From Calycina herbarum (lineage: Eukaryota; Ascomycota; Leotiomycetes; Helotiales; Pezizellaceae), in the NCBI GenBank assembly GCA_001414485.1, contig LLEY01000141.1, forward strand, positions 1-64,000: 64,000 nt of DNA, written 5' to 3'. A program made the translations under genes and the position numbers. Each line of letters opens with the position of its first letter. The first letter of the stretch is position 1. Below the pieces are notes generated by a model. That model searched no databases, was not told the origin of the DNA, and saw only the letters and a program-made list of their open reading frames with translations. Below, piece by piece: positions 43,494 through 55,001 of the stretch.

Positions 43494-45062
43494 GCTGCTA
43501 TTATATATATACGAAATGTGAGAGCGAACGAAGAATAATCGATGGAGAGCGGTAAGTATACTGGGTTTATTGTGCTTCTTGTAGACCCGATAATAGCAGT
43601 GTTTAACTGTTATTTAGCTTTGGGGTTGTGTTGATAATAGCTTTGTTGTCCTATTGGTCCCTTTGTCATTGATAAAGAAGGGGGAAGGTGGAAAAGTCAA
43701 AGGATGCTTTAGTACAATGGGCATTTACAATGCCCATTGTTAGGCTCTTAGGAAATTATTCTACCACAACATTGCAAGTAAGTATGCTATGTACCACATG
43801 AGAGTGCAATAGACTCAAGTGATTAAAGGATAGCTTGCTGCTTTACCAAACGTACATAATTAATTTCCTTCTTATCCAAGTGAACCGTTGTATCCTTTTC
43901 ATTCCACTACTTTGAAATTACTCAGTGTCAGTCAAATGAAACTCGAGTCTGATTCATTGGCAATTGTAGAGTATTAATTATCATCTAAACAATCTAGCAA
44001 ACTCTACTATTTATGAAATGGTTCAAAGTTCAGTTGACTTAATAGAGTTCCGACACATTTGAACGTGTATAGTATCATAGTCACTTTCAAATAATATTTG
44101 AGTAATCAAACTGATTAAACAAAGTCTAGTTGAATTATATAGTATTCAGATCTTCATTTACAATCGTTTTAGATTGAATTTTATACCTTTTCAAAACCGG
44201 AGAATGTCTATTTACTTCTATTGATTGTAGAATCAACCAATTCTGTCCAGACATATGCTAAACTCGCTTTTTAATCAGGTACTTGTACAAAGCTCTTTAC
44301 TCTATTTGATTGACCTAATTGTTCTAAAATCTTTTCTGGCTGATTTAATGTTTCAGTTTCTAAATAAACTTAGCTGTTATTTTGGTGTTCTCAATAAATG
44401 AAATGTAAATCTAAAATAATGGAATCAAGCTCGCGATTGAGAACCGAACCCAATAAAATGAATAAAACCATACAGTGAACAATATATCAAAACTTTACTG
44501 GCTGTATTTCCCATTGACTAACCACAATGAGACCTTCGAGGCCTATCAGGTGATGATTCACGTGTTAGGTACTTAGGTACCTACGTCATCCTTCCCGCGC
44601 GTCGCCAACCTCTTTCTTCCTGGCGGCTAGGGAAGGAATGTAAGACATTCAAACCATGATCTTAAAAACAACGTCGTGTAAGGGGTAAGAAAGGACACCT
44701 TTGTCGCCTCAGCCCCCAAACCAACATCAGCAATAATCGAACATCGTCAGCATCATCTCCAAAACTAGCAAGACGAGTCGCGATTCCAAAACGCTCACGA
44801 CTAAGAAGCTCATCACAAGAGAGATATCAGGAACATCACGAGATCCTCCCGCCCCACGATCGGTTTTGTACTACGAGCAGGTTGTAACGCAACGCCCGGA
44901 GCAACTTAACGGCCCCCTTTCTGGTCCGTACGGTGCCGTACCAACCAACGCGAAACAACTCGCCACCACTCACTTTGACATCAAGATCCAGATCCCCTCT
45001 CATCTCCCTCATCTCCTCAAGTCCCCCCCCCCTTTTCGGTCGTCCTGAATCTCCTCAACACC
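43494..45062. other. Intergenic, about 1.6 kb
   Basis: AT-richer from 43900 to 44500, then GC-normal. The last 400 bp, with C-rich and CT-rich tracts (about 45020-45040), are the likely promoter and 5' UTR of the proline-rich gene. No tRNA or ORF with support. Confidence 0.45.
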
Positions 45063-45899
45063 ATGTCAGGGATTCCGGTATATACCTCATCGCCAATTAG
45101 TGCGGCCAAAAAGCCGTCTGGAGTTACCCCACAAACAACTGCATTGCCCTTTCCACTGCCGGCGTCTCAAGCTTCAAATCCACCAGATCCCTCCGCCGCG
45201 CCCAATCCTCCACCCGCAAACTCAAACTCAAATCCCAATCCCAATCCGACTCTGACAACGACATCAACAGCTTCATATTCCTCTTCTTACCAACCCGCTA
45301 AACCAGGTACCGCTGCTTTCCCCGCACCCACGGCCACCCCTGTAGGCCCGGCTACCCAGAGATATGTTCCTCTTCAACCAACTCCAACGACTCAAGCTGA
45401 GACTGCTGGCCCTCCAGCGCCACAGGCAGGTGCTTTTCCAACCCCCGTGAAGACTCTCCCACCTCCTCCAAAGGTGGGCGAGAGCTATAACCTCCAGCAA
45501 ACACCAGCTCCCCCGATCCTGGGAGCAATAGCCCACCAACCATACCCCCCTCAGATGTCTATCCCTCCCCCAACTTCTGCTTTTGGAGGACAGCAGCAGC
45601 CACGTAGCTCCACGTCGACAACACAAGCTGCGTCATCTTCCTATCATCCTGTCCAACTCCCACCTCGCCGCAGCCTAGAGCACCCACCGGGATATCAACA
45701 AAATGTCTATGCTTCGGACCTTACAAGCGAGCAGAGACGGGCAATGGAGACCAATGCTTCACGAGAAAACCCCGAAAGGATGGGAGGAGAGCAAGGAGGT
45801 GATGGGGTGTGGAATACGCTGGGTAAGATGGCCCAACAGGCTGGTGCGAAGATCGCGAAGACAGAGGCTAGTGTCTGGAGATCGATTAACAAGGAATGA
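45063..45899 (+). CDS. Proline/serine-rich protein of unknown function (278 aa)
   Basis: A single-exon ORF with strong Pro, Ser, Thr and Asn bias (for example NSNSNPNPNPTLTTTSTASY). It ends in a short predicted amphipathic helix (GVWNTLGKMAQQAGAKIAKT). The first residues, MSGIPVYTSSPISAAKKPSG, look conserved-type and start after a CT-rich leader. It is probably disordered with one C-terminal helix that may bind membrane or partner. I know of similar hypothetical proteins in filamentous ascomycetes but no assigned function. There are no introns or damage. Confidence 0.65.
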   Translation: MSGIPVYTSSPISAAKKPSGVTPQTTALPFPLPASQASNPPDPSAAPNPPPANSNSNPNPNPTLTTTSTASYSSSYQPAKPGTAAFPAPTATPVGPATQRYVPLQPTPTTQAETAGPPAPQAGAFPTPVKTLPPPPKVGESYNLQQTPAPPILGAIAHQPYPPQMSIPPPTSAFGGQQQPRSSTSTTQAASSSYHPVQLPPRRSLEHPPGYQQNVYASDLTSEQRRAMETNASRENPERMGGEQGGDGVWNTLGKMAQQAGAKIAKTEASVWRSINKE

Positions 45900-47897
45900 G
45901 AAGGATTCCTTCTGCCTTCTGGAAACAATAATTGCTTCTCAGGGGGGCGTGCTTTGAGCGTGAGCACATTCAGGCTGCCTGATGAGTCTGGAAGAGTTTC
46001 CAGATGACTCGGCCATCGAGGGGTGCTTTCAGAATTTCAAGGGGGGGAGGACCTCGAAATAGATTCAGCTTTCCCCGTTAAGGGGGGAATGAAGAAGGTT
46101 TTTACAAGCGAGGAAACATGTTGGCTTTTCTTCCGAGTCTTTCTCATTTTTGCATGAATATTGACGGACCTTTGAGCTGATCCTCGCGTCATTTGAGGAA
46201 ACATGATTCACGATGAGATAAGATAATCCCTGGGTGATGGCGAAATCTACGGTCGATGCTAGCCATTGTCAGGACCTTCCCCCGGACGCGTGGACGTGAT
46301 TGACAACTGATTTTTCAGCCGATGAGAATTCATTGGCAAACAGCTTTAATATGAGTTTCTATTATTGATCGCGATGGGTTCCGAATTGAGCGTCGTTCTT
46401 CATGCGAGGCTGCCAGGTACCACTCGATGGACCCCGCCAACCGAGCATCCCCCACAGAATGGCCTTGTTTGCAACAAGAGAGACCCTGTTATCACGTATT
46501 GAGCACACAATTCTTCAAGTTTTCTTTTTGCATAGGAAACATCGACGAGTTTGTGCCCCCGGTTTACCGGAATTGAGAATGGATGAGGGGTGAGCTGATC
46601 CGGTTTGGGCGTGCTAATTTCATCCAATTTGCAGCATTATGGGGGGTTGTTCTGAATCAAACCGTCCGAAATCTTAAATGCCCCCCCTTCGACCCCGTCC
46701 GTTCTGCAGCCTGGCAGCGGCCAAAAATAGTCTACCATCACCCTGGGAGCGTGGTATGGTGTAACCAGATTCCGAGAGTGGGTTAGAGCGTGGCTACAGT
46801 GCAGAGTGCAGCGTGCAGGTTTGGATGAGAGAATCATGTTGCTTGTTCCGTAGGATTTTCTCATCGAGATTGTGCACGCAAGTTTTATGTTCACACGCCG
46901 TGTTCGAAGCAGAGTGCTAGGGGCATCAAACTCGTACCAAAACTTTTATCCAGCGTTCCATCGACGACGAATTGCGAAGGCCTTTCGGTAAGACGGGTGT
47001 AGGCCCTTGTGGCAGGTTGATGGGGGGTTGTACTTTAGTGGAGAAGGGGAGGGGGTTGTCAGGAAGCAAGCAACCCCGACCAGAGTCTGATGACATTGTT
47101 GGATTACCCGAGAGGGCCTGACGTCGACTTTGGCGTTGGGGGACAGTTGGATGTCAGCACTGAACAGAAGCGGGCCTAGACGATGGGTTGTGGATGTGTG
47201 GGAGGGCCAAAAAGAGAAATTGTACGGATACGCTATGGATATCTGAAAAAGTCCGTTCTTTCTTGATTCCCCTGTCCGGACATGCTCGCATCGACAAGTT
47301 TTTTTTGGTGGTTCCTGATATAAAATAGCATAGACGGGGTTTCTACAGAATGCTTTCTTCGAGACGGAAGATCAATATGGAAGAAAGTCTTGTATCGCTC
47401 TGAAGGTGCTCATAGGATATGTTGGTGGGGTTCTCGACTCTCGGCTTGCTTGCTTGTTCGCTCTTTCTCTGTTGCCCTTTCTGCTTCCAGTTGGTGGAGA
47501 CAGGGTCTTGGTAGGCCCAGGTTGGCCAAGCTTCGATTCTGAAACTTGCAAGCTTCCACACCTTCCAAGGTGGCTTCCACGAATCCACACACTGACCACG
47601 ACGCCCTGCATCTGCACGTCTATTTCCCGACTCTCCGTGGGGGGAATGCGTGGGATGTGATTCGTTGTTTCGTCAACTTTTGCCTTGGGCCGAGATTAGG
47701 TTCTGTTACAGCTAGAAAGTTAGCTAGGCCTAGAATTATCTTATTCTCAGCTATACTAGGCGCTAATCTACTGAAAAGCGATAAAGCAGACTAATTAGAG
47801 AGTAAGAACAGCGGAAGCTTCTAGAGTATCTAAGAACTTTTAGTTCTATTTAGTATTAATTTAATAAAAAGTAATATATAAAAGTAGTTATATTATA
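45900..47897. other. 2.0-kb intergenic region ending in an AT-rich island
   Basis: No gene is supported between 45900 and 47700; several overlapping short frames exist on both strands. From about 47700 the base composition switches sharply to AT-rich RIP-type DNA that continues into the inverted repeat and pogo copy 3. Confidence 0.5.
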
Positions 47898-48006
47898 CTT
47901 ATTATAAGTGCTATAATAAAGTAATCTATATAAAAGTTATAAAGTAAGATAAGTATTATTTAGATATATACTCTTTTTTAATAACTTATAAATTAAAGAA
48001 GATATA
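47898..48006 (+). repeat. Left arm of a perfect 109-bp inverted repeat
   Basis: It is identical to the reverse complement of 50235-50343 at every base by direct reading, including the TA next to the transposon. It flanks pogo copy 3, and outside the arms the sequences differ at once. Confidence 0.9.
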
Positions 48007-50234
48007 ACGTAGTATACTAGGATCTTATAATTATTAGAACCTCGTGAATTTTTTCTCTACTCTACTATCTCTAACTTTAATACGCGTTTTCTTAATAACT
48101 ATCTAATAGAATCTTAAACCTAAGAAGCTCGAATTATCCTAGCTATTAAAGCTATCCGATTATCTAAACGAATAAACCGTAGTAAAGCTACGAAGCTATA
48201 TAAAGTCTCTTATTCTATACTTACTAATAGAATAGCTAGTCGAACTACTCTTAGCGAACGCCGGCTAGTAAATTATAAAATAACTATAATAGAAGAGGAG
48301 ATAATTATTTAAAATATACTTAATCTAGATACGAGAGAATTTACACCCTAGCTAGATAGTATAGAAGATATAGTAAATTATATACTCGAGTTACGTAGAG
48401 AATAACACGTCGGAAAGAACTAGGTATAACGATTTATATAACAACGTCTAGAACTAAAGACATGTTTTAATCGCGTTTACGATTTCTAAAGAGCTTTATA
48501 CGAAGATCCTAAGCTAATTAGCGCGTGGTTTTATTAGTATTAGGTAATAATTACCTTACTTACTAATAGGCTTTAGGTTTAAACCTTAGTCTATACTAGT
48601 TCTTTCTAGTGTTATCTAGAAGATTCGGTTACGTTCTCGGTTACGTAAACACGTGATCCTTAGAATCTTCTAGTAACTATTATATTTATAAGCTATAGAA
48701 GCTTCTAGTACTTATCCTAGAAGTATATATAGCTCTCTACTATTCTTATAGTTAGAAATTAAGTTAATTTTAAGTCTTTTACTTATACTTATCTACCGAT
48801 TCTATAGAAACGTGATTTAACGATTACTTAACCTACTCTGTGCTTATCTATACACGGTAACCTAATCTATTACGTTACCCTGTTCCTCCTACAGGTTTCG
48901 ACTAGTAGAGAATATATAGGCGAAATATAGAATCTAAGACTACGATTTCTATAACTTTAATAAGACTGGTTTTATAATAGATATTATCTACGCTGGAATA
49001 GTTATTATACGCGCTGATCGACGTAGTAGAGATAAGGCTATCTAGCTAGGTAATCGAGAATAGGCTATAGTAATTATATATATTAATAAAGAGAGTTTAA
49101 GTATCTCTCTATTCTTAGTAGTTTAAGAGAAAAATCACCTTACTAGTTAGTATACTAAGAGCGGTCTTTCTAATAACTAGGTTATTAAACTAACTAGTAA
49201 TAGATAGACTAATAATAAGATAAGCTTAGAATAGCTAGAATACTTCGATAAGTATACTCGTAGTTATATAAAAGAGCTATATCGAATATTAGTTCTAGAT
49301 AAGTATAAGAGTTATAAATCAGTAGTATTCTAAGAGTATTATAAGTTATATAATATTATTACTCTTTACTTACCTTCTTATTCTTCTTATCTAACCTAGC
49401 TACTCGACGTTAGATGTTTTAGTATTCTTAAACGTATATATAGGCGTTAAATCGAGACCTTTATTAAGACTTATATAAACTATATTACTAAGGTCGAGTT
49501 CTTTCTTATATTTTATATAGCTTATAACTAGTTAATAATAACCTAAAACGCTAAAGCTAGGTTTCGTAGAGCTAGTCTAGTATCTCTAGAACCCTAGACT
49601 ATAATCTTAAAGCTTAATATCAAGTTATAGACTCCTATATCTACCGGATCTCTCTCTACCGACGCTATCTCTTAAGTCTTCTAGACTTCTTATAACTCTT
49701 CTAAAGCTCTTTTATAATTAACTCTTATTAAGGATTATATTACTCGTTACTAAGAAAGCTCGCTAATATCTATTTTCTAGATAATCGCTTTATTAGTAAA
49801 AGGTATAGAGCGATTAGCTTATAAGGTAACTCTTTTATTAGCTAAAGTCTATATACTTCGAATAGTAAATAAAGCTCTTAGCAAACGCCGGAGAGCTAAA
49901 AATACCCGTGTCTAAGAAGGAGGTACACTTACTATAGAGGATATATAAGACGGATTAGCTTAGAAGAATATAAAGGAGCAGGTTCGACGTAATAAGCGCT
50001 CTAGAGAGAGTAGAGAAGATAAAGAACAAACGACTCGGCGACGTTATAATACTTATAGAAAAACTAGTTATAATACGTAGACGTATTAAGAAGTTATAAA
50101 TATATCTAGTTTATTAGATTCTAAGTAGTTTTAATTAATTTAATATATTATAGTAGTTTTATTATATTTTAAAGTAGTAGAGTAGGAAAAAATTTATAAG
50201 GTTCTAATAATTATAAGATTCTAGTATACTACGT
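48007..50234 (+). mobile_element. pogo/Fot1-type DNA transposon, copy 3 (2228 bp including a nested solo LTR)
   Basis: Ends begin ACGTAGTATACTAGGATCTT and are inverted at the right side; TA lies at 48005-48006 and 50235-50236. The plus strand resembles copy 1 block by block: LAIKAIRLSKR-like HTH, the CENP-B region, DFYNFNKTGF, CLPSYSSYLTQLLDVRCFSI, and a destroyed knuckle near 50040. Deleting the 362-bp solo LTR and one 5-bp duplication leaves 1861 bp, exactly the length of copy 1. Stops are numerous and RIP-like; the copy is dead. Confidence 0.9.
48532..48893. repeat. Solo LTR (362 bp) nested in pogo copy 3
   Basis: The insertion starts TATTAGTATTAGG (TG to TA by RIP is likely) and ends CTCCTACA. 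It is flanked by the 5-bp duplication GGTTT at 48527-48531 and 48894-48898. It interrupts the transposase region where copy 1 is continuous. The sequence is unlike the LTR-like repeats at 3473-4425. It is presumably left by recombination between the two LTRs of an LTR retrotransposon. Confidence 0.85.
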
Positions 50235-50343
50235 TATATCTTCTTTAATTTATAAGTTATTAAAAAAGAGTATATATCTAAATAATACTTATCTTACTTT
50301 ATAACTTTTATATAGATTACTTTATTATAGCACTTATAATAAG
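50235..50343 (-). repeat. Right arm of the perfect 109-bp inverted repeat
   Basis: Reverse complement of 47898-48006 without mismatch. It ends 250 bp before the TIM54 start codon, so it borders or lies in that gene's promoter. Confidence 0.9.
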
Positions 50344-50593
50344 CTAGATATAACTTCAAACCTGATGACCGGTCATCGGCCTTATCGGAGCGGATTAACA
50401 TCTCGGAGCAGCTCAGCGCCAAGGAACAAAAGTTTGGCCGGAGATTTTGTGAGCTCAACGATCAGGAGAACGGTGACGGCGACCATTGAAGAGAAGGTAT
50501 CGGAGGGCTTTTTGCAACCAGCTAGATATACTTTACACATGTACCCACAATACGATACATATTCCAGCATTGGATATCCAGGCGCAAGCAACA

Positions 50594-52120
50594 ATGGCAG
50601 ACTCCAAAGCTCCAGCAGAGGTAAATAATTCTCGAACTCCACGTCATTGCGATAGCTAACAAAATCGATAGAATGCAGCTGCATCTTCATCTATTCCTAA
50701 ACCAGATATCAAGCCAGACGTCAAACCTCTTCCAAAACCGAATCCGATATACAAATACATGGGACTCGGAGAAAACTTTCGCCCAAAGCTCCCTTCTCGA
50801 AATTGGTCCATATTCCTCACCCTCACAGGATCCTTCGCGGCGGCAGTCATCTACGATAAGAGAGAAACAAGACGGGTGCAGAGAAAATGGTGCCACCTTG
50901 TAGAACATCTTGCGAACGATCCTTTGGATGCCAAAGCTATGCCTCGGAAGCTCACAGTATTTTTGGAAGGGCCGCCCAATGATGGATTACGATCGGCGCA
51001 GGAACATTTCAAGGAGTATGTGAAGCCAATTCTTGTGGCTTCGGGCTTGGATTGGGAGTTTATACAAGGCAGAAAGGAGGGCGATATTCGGGCTGATCTT
51101 GCTGATAAGATTCGGGACTCGAGGTTACCGCCTGATCAGAGGACAGAAGAAAATGTTATCTCGCAGATACGGCGCAAGAATGAGATTCAGGAATTCGAAG
51201 GCCCCAGAGGAGATATTGTTATTGGGAGGCATACGTGGAAGGAGTATGTGAGAGGTCTTCATGAGGGATGGTTAGGGCCTTTGGTGGAACCAGTAAAAGC
51301 TGTGGAGGAGAAAACCCCGGAATCATCGATTTCCCAAGACCCAGCACCCACGTCTATACTTGTGGATACCAAGACTCTCTCAGAAGACTCTGCCACAGTA
51401 ATTCACGATACATCGGCCTCAGGCGAAGAGAAGCCAGCAGTACCTTTACCGGAAGAGACTGTACCAAAAGACGATGCACCAAAAGCGGACGAGAAGCCCA
51501 AAAAGCCCTCGCCATTTATATCAGTCGCAGACTACCAGTCAGCGCCAACACCACCAGAGCTCCCTGCTCAATTCGACCCTTCTACACCAATTACCTTTCC
51601 CCATATTTTGGGCTTTCTAAACACACCAAGACGAATTTATCGTTTCCTGAACCGACGTGAATTAGCAGATACGATAGGTCGCGAGACCGCAGCTATTGTT
51701 CTCGCCAATTGTCGTCCATATAGCACTACCTCGGTTCCAGAGCTGCCTACATCTTTCACCGCAGACGATGCCAGCCCTTCCTCAGCCGAGGGTGCCGATA
51801 ACGTGCCCCAAACAGCAGAGCAGCAGACCAGTCTGTTTGAGGAAGAAAAGGAATGGCACAAGAGTGTCCGAGTCCGAACGGAAGATGAGCCAGAACGCAC
51901 ATGGTTGGAACCAGTAACCCTCGACCCCCGAATCGCCAGTCGGATGCGAAGATTCGAATTGTCACTCGAGGATGAAGAAAGAGCTCTGTCCATCGTTGTG
52001 CCCGAGGAGGAGGTCGAGGGCTGGCTCAAGGGTGGTCTTCGATCATTGGGGCGAAGTGGAAAAGAGTATTTGGGATTCGGGAAGGAGAAGAAGCAGGATG
52101 TGAACGCTTCTTTCGATTAA
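50594..52120 (+). CDS. TIM54: TIM54-like mitochondrial inner-membrane import protein
   Basis: A 27-nt first exon (50594-50620, MADSKAPAE) is joined over a 51-bp intron to 50672-52120; 491 residues. The core matches the Tim54 family: NPIYKYMGLGENFRPKLPSR with NWSIFLTLTGSFAAAVIYDK as the single inner-membrane segment. Then come RKLTVFLEGPPNDGLRSAQE, HFKEYVKPILVASGLDWEF and GRHTWKEYVRGLHEGWLGPL. Tim54 helps the TIM22 complex insert carrier proteins and, in yeast, supports the Yme1 protease. The C-terminal part (about residues 190-330) is a disordered acidic/proline linker, then a second conserved domain (TFPHILGFLNTPRRIYRFLN). It is intact despite the adjoining transposon. Confidence 0.92.
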
Positions 52121-55001
52121 AGACACTCCACTTGGTGTATGTATTGTATGTGCGATCGGTTCAGTTCAGTGATACCACTCCATTTCGCGTTGCTTAATAG
52201 CGACGCCGTTGTATATTAGATAGAGCTGGGGCGGCTATATGATAATGTTTACTAGATACGAGTAAGCGAATAAAACGTCGTAGATAGATTAATAATCCAC
52301 TCTTGAACTTCTACTTTCTGATTTTTCAATACTAATAGAAAGAATTAACTAGTATATATTATATAATTTTAATTTTTAAAAGAAATCTATAAACTATTAT
52401 TATATAATTAGATTAGATAAGAATATATTTTTTAATTAGATTAGATTAACTAATTTTAATTAATTATATATAAAATAGCTTATAATATACTAGTAGCTAC
52501 TTTTATATTCTATTTATTACTATTAGAAACTATATAAGAAAACTTTATTAGAAATTATTTTCTTTAAATATATAGTTTAAATCTTAGCTAATAATTAATC
52601 TAGTAATGTCTATTCTATTTATCTACTATTCTCTCTCTAGTATTATTAACTAACTAATAAATAAATAGTTTAATAATAAAAATATTTATAAATAATTAAA
52701 AGAAATTAATTAATATATTTTATTTATTTATTTTAAAATAGAAGATCTCTATATTAAATAAAAAATACTATATTATAAAGACTTTAAAGTACTACTTATT
52801 TCTATATCTTATAAACTAGCTAGTAGTTCAATCTAACCTGTTAAGGTGTGGCGCTCGAAAGCTACATCGTGGCGTAACCAAATCAGGACGTGGTGTCAGC
52901 TTCAGCCCAACCAATTCGGTTAGATCAAAACCTACTCGCGTCAATTTCTACGGTAGATATCCCCGCGCTGCATTGTTTCAGAAGCACGATTCCCTGCTCT
53001 CCTCAAACACTCGCTTATGCCCCTTGCCCCCTGAACCACTCGCCAGCAGCCCACTCTCACCCTATCCACCACAACCCACCGCTCCAGCCACCATAGCAAC
53101 GCCGTCGGTCTCAATCAATTAACGACCGATTCTTACATCGTCACAGCCAACATGAAACTTTCACTTCCCAAAGAACCCACTAGCTAACCAACTTCCCAAC
53201 ACCTGCAGGTCTAACATTGCAGAAGCTGCGAAAGAATCCTTCTTGATGCGTCCAGTCAGATGCTTCAGGCGGGCAAACTGCCGACCCAACCGTCGTCGAC
53301 GAAGCGCTCGTACGCACTCGTCGGACGTGGTCTTGGATGCCACAGATGCCGTTGACCAAGACTGACCAACACCTCCACACTTTCACCAGCATGGTGCCCG
53401 TTCACAATTATATTAGGGCTGATATGCGCTGTTGTACAAGTCGCAACAAGCGGGGTGTCCCCTGATAGCCGGCCACACCCTGACCGTGTGGACGATCCTC
53501 AAACAGCTCCAGATCTTGCGACCAAACGCAATCCCTGATCGCCCACCTGAGTGGTCACACCGTCGTGACCGCGGTCGACACCGGCCCTCAGAGTCGCCGA
53601 CAACCAAGTCTGCTGGCCCACTTGATTGGCCTGCTAGACGTCGGATTCAACTCGAGGGACTCCTTACACTCCCAGACGTTACAAGTCCTGGCGCAGATTG
53701 ATTTCCCTACAGTCCTAACGGCCGCTGACAGTTCGGGTGATGTTCTCGTCGTGGAAGTAGAACGTCGTTCGTTCCCCCAAGTGGTGGACCATATACCTAC
53801 CACCAGTACTGCTCTTCTCAGCCTGGCTTACCCCAGATAAGGTTCGATATATGGTGGTGGCGTCGCATGAGACAGACCAGCCACCCCCTTCACACCACCT
53901 ACGAGTGTTAATCGTTCAGAGTGGTAGAGACGGGGACGGATGTTGAGGGTCGGGTTGGGTTGGAACTTGGAGATGCTGGATGAACACATGCCGTCTCTCG
54001 AATCGGAGTGTTCAAGGGGCTAGGGAGGGGAGGGGCCAGGGCAAAGTTGCTCCTCGCCTCGGCCATGGGGCCACACATCCTCTTTCGCCAAAGCTACTCT
54101 GGCGAAAAAGGCCACCGAGAAACCCGACCTTGATCCCCCGGTCCGCGGGTTTCGACACTCCCCTCCACCTCCCCCCTGAGCACTCGCTCCCCCCCTACCC
54201 AGCTCGCCAAGACTACCCCCGACCAAGCGTCTCTCCTGGTCTTTCCTAACCTCAACCACCACACAAGTTTGGTGTGGTTTGGCACCTTTGGCTTGTATCA
54301 AGGTCCAAGGTCCACGAGCATGGGTCGTCGAGGGACATCCCGAACCCGGACAGGGCTGTTAACGACGCTCTTCTTTTCTTATACCTCTGGGGTGTCTGCA
54401 CTGCCCCTCTTCGACCTTTTCCGCCTCGTCCCAATCGCAACTCTTCCTAATCCATTTTGGCCAGTCACTCCTTTACGGTCATTTTAATTTCGCTTTCTTC
54501 TGCACTATATACTGGGAGCTGGCTCTCATCTACATCAAGCCAGGCCTCGTCGATCACCAAACGAGTTTGTTTCTATACTTTCTTGCATAGCACAACTCTC
54601 AACACTCATTTCCGCAGCCACCGACTGCTCCCAATCTAGCACACTTACTTAGCACTTAAGGATACTTCAAAGTATACCCACTTCCTCATCGCGAGGCATC
54701 GCTGTCCAATCTCGTTTCACCGGGAGCACTACACAAACTCTACGCATTCCTTACAACTCCGAGCAGCATTGGTCCAGTATAACATATTGAGTTGCACATC
54801 CTCCGATCTTAACACTTCTGGTATGTTACAACCTTCTTTCACTACCTCTTGAGAAGTCCACCTGGATCCTGGTTAGTGGAGCCTCATCCTCCACTATTTT
54901 GCCCTTCAACTCTCCTCGCAGAAGACTTGCACTTATCATCGCTGACGACGTTTACCCAGGCTCGGAATATAATCACTCAACGACGCCGGCGACACTTCGT
55001 C
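52121..55001. other. 2.9-kb region: AT-rich island then GC-rich gene-free DNA
   Basis: 52240-52840 is a strongly AT-rich remnant without transposon ends I can see. At about 52850 it switches to GC-rich DNA. Frames there (for example 53565-53840 plus) are short, overlapping and domain-free, so no gene is called, though a decayed gene is possible. From about 54650 on it is probably 5' UTR and promoter of the Rua1_C gene. Confidence 0.45.

Noticed and set aside
53161..54300. Cluster of overlapping ORFs in the GC-rich stretch upstream of the Rua1_C gene
   Set aside because: Frames on both strands are of similar length and none has a domain or consistent splicing; may be a decayed gene or a long 5' region, so not called.
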